This document shows positions 50,262-55,446 of a stretch of 55,446 bases of DNA, piece by piece; position 1 is the stretch's first letter; every line of letters begins with the position of its first letter. The DNA is from Cytophagales bacterium (lineage in GTDB: Bacteria > Bacteroidota > Bacteroidia > Cytophagales > Spirosomataceae), in the NCBI GenBank assembly GCA_013298865.1, contig JAAFJL010000010.1:1-55446 (forward strand). The letters are read 5' to 3'. The notes under the pieces were generated by a model that was not told the origin of the DNA, ran no database searches, and saw only the letters and a program-made list of their open reading frames with translations. A program made the translations under genes and the position numbers.

Positions 50262-50846
50262 ATGTCTTCAAGAGAAAATATTTTAGCAAAAATTGCTCAA
50301 AATCAGCCTCAATGGTCTGAATTACCTGATATTTCTGTATTAGGTAGTGAAGGTTTTGAAGTTGTTTCAAAATTTAAAGAAGTACTCGGAGGTATCGGTG
50401 GGCAGGTTATTGAGATTGAAAGTTACAAGGAAATCGTTGCGTTTATTAAAGATAATTTCAATGAAAATCAGCGTATTATTACTACAATTACAGAGTTGAG
50501 CCACGTTGCGAATAAATACTGGCAAGATGATGACCCGCATCGTTTAGCAAATGTAGAATTTGCAGTGATTGAAGGTCATTTTGGCGTTGCCGAGAATGGA
50601 TCTATCTGGGTAACTGAAGATTTGATGGGGCAAAGAGTTGCTCCGTTTATTGCACAATATTTAGGTATCATTCTGAAAATCAATGAGATACTGCCAACTA
50701 TGCACCAAGCGTACCAGCGTATTGCAGATGCTGATTATGGTTTCGGAACATTCATAGCAGGTCCTTCTAAAACAGCAGATATTGAACAATCATTAGTACT
50801 GGGAGCCCACGGAGCGAGGGGATTGACGGTGTTTTTAATGAAATAG
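50262..50846 (+). CDS. LUD-domain protein (LutC/YkgG family)
   Basis: A 194-residue cytoplasmic protein of the lactate-utilisation LutC family. ENILAKIAQNQPQ at the N-terminus, VEFAVIEGHFGVAENGSIWV and FIAGPSKTADIEQSLVLGAH with GARGLTVFLM are family hallmarks. LutC works with the iron-sulphur proteins LutA and LutB in L-lactate oxidation, but neither gene is nearby, so its partner may be elsewhere. The frame extends upstream to 50211, but that part lies in TA-rich spacer; the ATG at 50262 (MSSRENILAKIA) is preferred. Confidence 0.82.
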   Translation: MSSRENILAKIAQNQPQWSELPDISVLGSEGFEVVSKFKEVLGGIGGQVIEIESYKEIVAFIKDNFNENQRIITTITELSHVANKYWQDDDPHRLANVEFAVIEGHFGVAENGSIWVTEDLMGQRVAPFIAQYLGIILKINEILPTMHQAYQRIADADYGFGTFIAGPSKTADIEQSLVLGAHGARGLTVFLMK

Positions 50847-50872
50847 CCAAGCCCAAAAACAAAGCCCTCTTG

Positions 50873-50945
50873 CCCCCAGAGGGGGAATTTAGTCTCAGCC
50901 AATTATTCGGCGATTTTATCCATGACTAAATTCCCTCTCTGGGGG
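50873..50945. repeat. 22-bp inverted repeat between convergent genes
   Basis: CCCCCAGAGGGGGAATTT (from 50873, arm to 50894) pairs with 50924-50945 (GACTAAATTCCC then TCTCTGGGGG) with one mismatch and a 29-nt loop. It lies between the ends of the LUD gene and the OmpA-type gene, so it may terminate both. A related half-copy is at 45267-45285. Confidence 0.65.
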
Positions 50946-50956
50946 TTAGGTGGCAT

Positions 50957-52591
50957 CTAATTCTTCAAAATTTCAAATTCTACACGACGGTTGATTCCTT
51001 GGTTTTCTGGGGTATCGTTCGGTACTTTCGGACGAGTTTTTCCATAACCTTTTGCCGTAATTCTTTCTGCTTGGAGGTTTCTCGTGAGCAAGTATTTACG
51101 CACAACATCTGCACGCTCTTGCGAGAGACGATTGTTCACTTCATCCGTACCAACGTTGTCGGTATGACCACTGATTTCAATAAATACTTTAGGATTATCT
51201 TTCAAGAAATTACCTATCCTATTCAATTCTGGATATGATTCCGAACGAAGTATTGCCTTTCCGAATTCAAAGAAAATATTGTTCATAGGAATTTTAGCTC
51301 CATCTGCAACAGGAGTAACTGACAAATCTTTTCCTTCAACCTCTAAATATTTGCCCTTGATTTTAGACAAATCCATGTTCTGGGATGTTCCCAAAAAACC
51401 ATCAGCTTTTGCGGTGATTCCGTAGTTTTTTCCGTAGGGTAACACGATTTTATATTGTCCTGTCACGGGGTCTGGCGTAGCTACACCCAATTCTTTTCCA
51501 GATGATAAATCTTCGTACGTGATTTTTGCGTTGGTTGGTACTTTGCCTGTTTTGGTATCAATTAGTTTACCTGTTACTAAAACCACAGGGTCAGATTTTG
51601 TGGGCGATGTTGGCGGAATATTCTTTGGCGGATTTACCGCAATTGCCAGTGAATCAGCAGGTTTTGTTTTTACTGGTGGTACCGTAGGACGGTCTAATTT
51701 TAGACGAAATATATCTTTTTTCCCTGCTGAATTTTTAGAAGATGTAAAATAAGCATAATCTCCTGCGGCGGCAATCGAATAATAAGCATCATAGTCTTCG
51801 GTATTGATGGGAGCTCCAATATTGATAGGTTCTGTCCAGTTTACCCAAGTATCATCTTTTCTTTTACAAACATAAATATCGTTTGAACCCAAACCACCTT
51901 CTCGGTTACTTGAAAAATAAAGCGTTTTTCCATCTGCCGCTAAAAACGGAGTCGTCTCGGTGGCATCTGTATTGATGTCTTCTCCGAGGTTCATGGGTTC
52001 TGTCCATGTGCCATCATCTTCCAAGAAAGAAGCATAAATATCGTCTTCGTCTGAATTCTTTTTTTCTGCAAAAGACATCATGATTACCTTGCCATTATTC
52101 GACAAATAGCCAAATTCATTTTTCCCACGACTCAGTTTTTCATATTTAGGAATATCTATTTTCTGTGGAATGCTCCAACCGTTTTCTGTCTTTTTTGACA
52201 TCGAAAAACCACGAGTTTCGTACTGTCCGTTCACGTAAGCCCCTTTTACGAGTATTGTCTGTCCATCTGGTGACACACTGTAAATCAAATTATATTGGTC
52301 ACGATTCAGAGATTCTGGCATACGGCGTGCGGTTGTCCATGCACCCATAGTGCTTTCAGAAAACCAAATATCTTGCGAACCAGCAATTTGGTCTGTTCCA
52401 CTTACTCCGTATTTATTTTGAGGATGGTTTTTTCTGACAAAAAAGAGTGTTTTGCTATCGGGTGCCATCACTGGGCAGAGTTCAGAATACTCAGAATTAA
52501 TAGCTGTTCCAAGAGATTCTGGAACATTTTGAGCCACTGAAATGTATGAAAATAGTGTTAGACAATTAGCAAAAAGGAAATTTCTGTTCAT
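50957..52591 (-). CDS. OmpA-family protein with PD40 (WD40-like) repeats
   Basis: A 544-residue outer-membrane or periplasmic protein. The signal peptide is MNRNFLFANCLTLFSYISVA. Residues 25-300 hold repeated blades (CPVMAPDSKTLFFVRKN, LIYSVSPDGQTILVKG, TTPFLAADGKTLYFSSNREG, AYYSIAAAGDYAYFTSS), typical of PD40 beta-propellers. A carboxypeptidase-regulatory-like domain (LVTGKLIDTKTGKVPTNAKI) follows near residue 335. The C-terminal OmpA domain (FFEFGKAILRSESYPELNRI, ISGHTDNVGTDEVNNRLSQE, ITAKGYGKTRPKVPNDTPE) binds peptidoglycan. This layout matches proteins such as those linked to type IX secretion (PorE-like), but a specific role is not proven. Start 52591 is chosen for the signal peptide. 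Confidence 0.9.
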   Translation of the reverse strand: MNRNFLFANCLTLFSYISVAQNVPESLGTAINSEYSELCPVMAPDSKTLFFVRKNHPQNKYGVSGTDQIAGSQDIWFSESTMGAWTTARRMPESLNRDQYNLIYSVSPDGQTILVKGAYVNGQYETRGFSMSKKTENGWSIPQKIDIPKYEKLSRGKNEFGYLSNNGKVIMMSFAEKKNSDEDDIYASFLEDDGTWTEPMNLGEDINTDATETTPFLAADGKTLYFSSNREGGLGSNDIYVCKRKDDTWVNWTEPINIGAPINTEDYDAYYSIAAAGDYAYFTSSKNSAGKKDIFRLKLDRPTVPPVKTKPADSLAIAVNPPKNIPPTSPTKSDPVVLVTGKLIDTKTGKVPTNAKITYEDLSSGKELGVATPDPVTGQYKIVLPYGKNYGITAKADGFLGTSQNMDLSKIKGKYLEVEGKDLSVTPVADGAKIPMNNIFFEFGKAILRSESYPELNRIGNFLKDNPKVFIEISGHTDNVGTDEVNNRLSQERADVVRKYLLTRNLQAERITAKGYGKTRPKVPNDTPENQGINRRVEFEILKN

Positions 52592-52653
52592 GACGGAAGA
52601 TTTATTGTAGCGATTTTCAAAGTAAACGAAATTTTTGAGGATAGATTGTAATC

Positions 52654-53235
52654 CTAACCTCTCCCTATCCACTTCCCCACTACTTCTCCCTGTGGAATAT
52701 AGTTACTGAGTTTTTCCATTAAACCTTTTGGCGAAGCATCCACAACAAACATATTGAGATTGACATCCTTCAAAAAGCCCTCAGTGACCATTTTCTGAAT
52801 CATTTTTAGTAAATCATCAAAAAATCCATTTACATTCAAGATACCTATTGGCATTTCGTGGAGTCCCAATTGTCGCCAAGTAAGGATTTCAAACAGTTCG
52901 TCCAATGTACCCCAACCGCCTGGCATGGCAATTACGGCATCAGACATTTCTGCCATGATTGCCTTACGTATGTGCATAGATTCCACAACATGAATTTCTG
53001 TTAAACCTTTGTGCTGTACCTCCCACGGTTCCATAAAAGATGGAATTACACCAACCACTTCGCCAGCATTAGCAAGAACGGCATCAGCAATTGTTCCCAT
53101 TAAGCCAACACTACCGCCACCATAAATTAACTTTATACCACTTTCGGCAAAAATTCTCCCTAATTCTGTGGCATTTTGTTTATAGATTTCATTACCTCCA
53201 CTTGAAGAACCGCAATAGACTAAGATATTTTTCAT
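52654..53235 (-). CDS. LOG-family (TIGR00730) nucleotide phosphoribohydrolase
   Basis: A 193-residue cytoplasmic Rossmann-fold enzyme of the LOG family, which releases the free base from nucleoside 5'-monophosphates (cytokinin-activating activity in plants and some bacteria). The two signature loops are ILVYCGSSSGG and LIYGGGSVGLMGTIADAVL; the catalytic motif is MPGGWGTLDELFEILTWRQL (PGGxGTxxE). Length is standard. The bacterial physiological substrate is often AMP or related purine nucleotides. It precedes the OmpA-type gene on the same strand by about 60 nt but with no clear functional tie. Confidence 0.9.
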   Translation of the reverse strand: MKNILVYCGSSSGGNEIYKQNATELGRIFAESGIKLIYGGGSVGLMGTIADAVLANAGEVVGVIPSFMEPWEVQHKGLTEIHVVESMHIRKAIMAEMSDAVIAMPGGWGTLDELFEILTWRQLGLHEMPIGILNVNGFFDDLLKMIQKMVTEGFLKDVNLNMFVVDASPKGLMEKLSNYIPQGEVVGKWIGRG

Positions 53236-53515
53236 TGATTTGATTGTTTATTTTTTTAAAATTAGTGGGAAAATGGGGGATTGGCAAGAATGAATTTTAA
53301 ATTCATTTAATCTAAATTCAGGCACTTGATAATCAGTTACTTATGACTTCAATCAGGTTTATTATAAATTTCTAATGTGTATTTCCGTTTAATAATTTTG
53401 GTAGATTTATTGAAAAAATTTGAGCTATTTTGTAAAATATTTCCACAAAAAGTCAATTTCATCAACATTACTTGAAGAGATAGTTCATAATTTTAAAATC
53501 AAAAAATAATCTACC

Positions 53516-55446
53516 ATGAAAAAGAGAATTTTTACACTCGTTTCATTTCTAATGTTTTTTCTTTCTGCTCTTGATTCAAATGCTTCCCATTTTAGATTTG
53601 GTCACATAAGTTGGACAAGAACCCCAGGTACAAGAGATGTTACTTTCACTGTCACGACAGCTTGGAGGTATGATTACACAGACCCTGTTACTTTAACTTT
53701 TGGTGATGGAACATCCTCTGCCTCTTCGTACGGCACAGAAATCTTATATGTTCCAAACGAATATAGGGTATTTCAAGCTCAATTTACGCATACTTACAGC
53801 TCTGATGGTCCATTTACAGTTTCGTTCGGAAGTTGCTGTCGTATTTCAACACTTCAAAATGGAGCGGATGATAGCTATCTCTTTTCCACAATTGTATGTT
53901 TAGCTAATAATAATTTAGGTTCTCCTGCTTATTCACCTTCCTCTCCAGTAGTGATTGAGATGACGGCTGGTACATTAAACCAAATTCAATTAGCAACATC
54001 CGAACCTGACGGAAGCACTATTTCATATTCAACTACTGCAATACTTGGGGCAAATTATGTACCAACAATTGGTGGAAATGTTGCATCTGTAAGTTCTACG
54101 GGTTTGGTCTCTTGGAATACAACTGGAGCTACTGTTGGACACTTGTATCAAATGAAAGTTATCATGTCTGACGGATGTGCAAAGTCTGAAATAGATTTTA
54201 TTATAAAGATTGTTGCCCCTTGTACCCCTACTGCAACAATTTCGGGGAGTCAAATTATAATTCAAGGAGCAAATGCGACTCTAAACTTAACTTTTACAGG
54301 GAGTTCTCCATGGACGTATCGTTTATCTGGGACAAATACTGACGTTACGACATCGGTTTCACCTACAACTATTACTATAACGCCTCCTTCCACAACAACT
54401 TATACGCTTACATCTGTGAGTAATAGTTGTGGAGCAGGTACAACATCTGGAAATGCAGAAGTTACAGTAGCATCTCCAATAGATTTGATAACCTGCCAAC
54501 CGCTTGATGGTAACGTAACCGACCAGGTTGGGTATAATAATGGTTCTGTAATAACTAATGGTGGTAGTAACTCGTATGTAACGAATCGAAACGGAACGGC
54601 GAACTCAGCACTTTCAATTAGTAATGGTTCTTATGTTGAGTTTCCAGTTGCTGGTTTGCTAAATAATACATTCACACATTCGGTTTGGGTATCGCCTGCA
54701 AGTTTACCAGCAAATGGAAGTTATGCTTATGTTTTATCTGTTGGAGGAATTGGTTTATCACAGGATTTATACCTTGAAAACCAAGGGGGTGTAGTGAAAT
54801 GGGTATTTACTTCTTCAACAACAAATGGTTATATTGATGTAAAATCACAAGGAGCAATTACAGTTGGACAGTGGTATCATTTAGCGATGGTTAGAACGGT
54901 GAATGAACTCCAGTTATATGTGGATGGTGTGCTTGCTCAAAGTGTTCCTGCCACAGGGTTATCATCACTTTATGCCTCATCTTCAGTAGTAAGAATCGGT
55001 ACAAAAAGCTCAGGTTTGGTTTACTATTTCAATGGTAAGGTTGATGATGTGAGGTTGTACAAAGGAGGCATGAGTAGTTCAGATATAACGTCATTGTACA
55101 ATACAACATTAAATTGCCCTACAATCACAGGTTCTCAACTTATTTCTTTAACCAATATTACAGATAATACACTTTGTAGAAATCAAGTAGCGACAGTAAG
55201 TTTTCAACAGAATGGCATAACAGCTGGTTCTACATATTCTGTTCAACTTTCAGATGCAAATGGTGGTTTTACCAACCCAACTACTATAGGTTCAGGAACA
55301 GCTTCACCAATTCAAGTTTCGATTCCGAATACTATAACCATAGCTGGAACTGGGTATCTTATCCGAGTCGTAAATGGTAACACTACAAGTTATAGCTCTC
55401 TGCCAGTTACAGTTTTACCAACTGTAACTGGTGTAATTACTGGTAC
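53516..55446 (+). CDS. Large secreted LamG/Ig-like surface protein, truncated at window end
   Basis: The frame from the ATG at 53516 stays open for 643 codons to the window edge, so the C-terminus is missing. A signal peptide (RIFTLVSFLMFFLSALDSNA) is followed by a beta-rich, Ser/Thr-rich region. Near residues 330-540 is a LamG/concanavalin-A-like domain (FTHSVWVSPASLPANG, WYHLAMVRTVNELQLYVDGV, FNGKVDDVRLYKGGMSSSDI). Ig-like or gliding-associated repeats flank it (GSGTASPIQVSIPNTITIAG). Such proteins in Bacteroidota usually end in a type IX secretion signal, which cannot be checked here. The 280-nt upstream gap holds no recognised element. Few acidic or basic residues suggest surface exposure. 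Confidence 0.7.
   Translation, partial: MKKRIFTLVSFLMFFLSALDSNASHFRFGHISWTRTPGTRDVTFTVTTAWRYDYTDPVTLTFGDGTSSASSYGTEILYVPNEYRVFQAQFTHTYSSDGPFTVSFGSCCRISTLQNGADDSYLFSTIVCLANNNLGSPAYSPSSPVVIEMTAGTLNQIQLATSEPDGSTISYSTTAILGANYVPTIGGNVASVSSTGLVSWNTTGATVGHLYQMKVIMSDGCAKSEIDFIIKIVAPCTPTATISGSQIIIQGANATLNLTFTGSSPWTYRLSGTNTDVTTSVSPTTITITPPSTTTYTLTSVSNSCGAGTTSGNAEVTVASPIDLITCQPLDGNVTDQVGYNNGSVITNGGSNSYVTNRNGTANSALSISNGSYVEFPVAGLLNNTFTHSVWVSPASLPANGSYAYVLSVGGIGLSQDLYLENQGGVVKWVFTSSTTNGYIDVKSQGAITVGQWYHLAMVRTVNELQLYVDGVLAQSVPATGLSSLYASSSVVRIGTKSSGLVYYFNGKVDDVRLYKGGMSSSDITSLYNTTLNCPTITGSQLISLTNITDNTLCRNQVATVSFQQNGITAGSTYSVQLSDANGGFTNPTTIGSGTASPIQVSIPNTITIAGTGYLIRVVNGNTTSYSSLPVTVLPTVTGVITG

Noticed and set aside
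1-55446. CRISPR arrays, tRNA, rRNA, riboswitches, intact insertion sequences, prophage
   Set aside because: No regular direct-repeat/spacer pattern, no cloverleaf or rRNA segment, and no transposase or phage structural gene was recognised on either strand.

Overview
The window is chromosomal DNA from a member of the Bacteroidota, most likely order Cytophagales (Spirosomataceae-like; the genus is not resolved). The reasons are an A+T-rich composition, a fused SecDF, an orphan GldJ/GldK-type lipoprotein, several outer-membrane beta-barrel proteins, an ECF sigma factor paired with a membrane-spanning beta-barrel partner, few Shine-Dalgarno sequences, and promoter-like TAnnTTTG boxes in several gaps. 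It carries about 40 protein genes, mostly in small operons separated by hairpin-rich intergenic DNA. I saw no rRNA, tRNA, CRISPR array, prophage or intact insertion sequence.

Layout. 1-9.9 kb (+): end of a siroheme-synthesis gene, a TspO-like membrane protein, a small exported protein, secDF, an APC amino-acid permease, rnr (RNase R) and an Rpn-type nuclease. 10-13.3 kb: two RlpA-like double-psi beta-barrel proteins that lack the catalytic Asp, then a secreted FAD oxidoreductase. 13.4-19.5 kb (-): beta-barrel protein, nucleotide-sugar epimerase, membrane protein, Kup potassium transporter, membrane-anchored AraC regulator. 19.5-25 kb (-): DoxX protein, S41 peptidase, exported protein, and an ECF sigma factor with a protein that appears to span both membranes, like the dual membrane-spanning anti-sigma factors described in Bacteroides. 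25-31.4 kb: glutamate dehydrogenase, a DksA-like regulator, and M14 and M43 metalloproteases. 31.4-39 kb: SASA-type esterase, mfd, a GldJ/GldK-like lipoprotein, a MITE-like element with 26-bp perfect inverted ends, and a tiny basic secreted protein. 39-44.8 kb: a molybdenum hydroxylase cluster (coxM, coxL, coxS, coxG-like, with xdhC divergent) of the form II CO-dehydrogenase-like type. 44.9-55.4 kb: hypothetical protein, exonuclease III, Uma2 nuclease, a large DUF4175 coiled-coil protein, a LUD-domain protein, an OmpA/PD40 protein, a LOG-family hydrolase, and a large secreted LamG-type protein cut off by the window end.

The most interesting items are (i) the sigma factor/two-membrane anti-sigma pair; (ii) two matching palindromes of the form ATGATTTG-N8-CAAATCAT, each about 65-80 nt upstream of a start codon; (iii) a MITE-like element at 38.6-38.8 kb and a 180-nt imperfect palindrome upstream of the sigma gene; (iv) tandem RlpA-like proteins with altered active sites; and (v) a perfect 16-bp hairpin ending at the start codon of a beta-barrel gene. 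Function calls rest on remembered family motifs; no database search was run.
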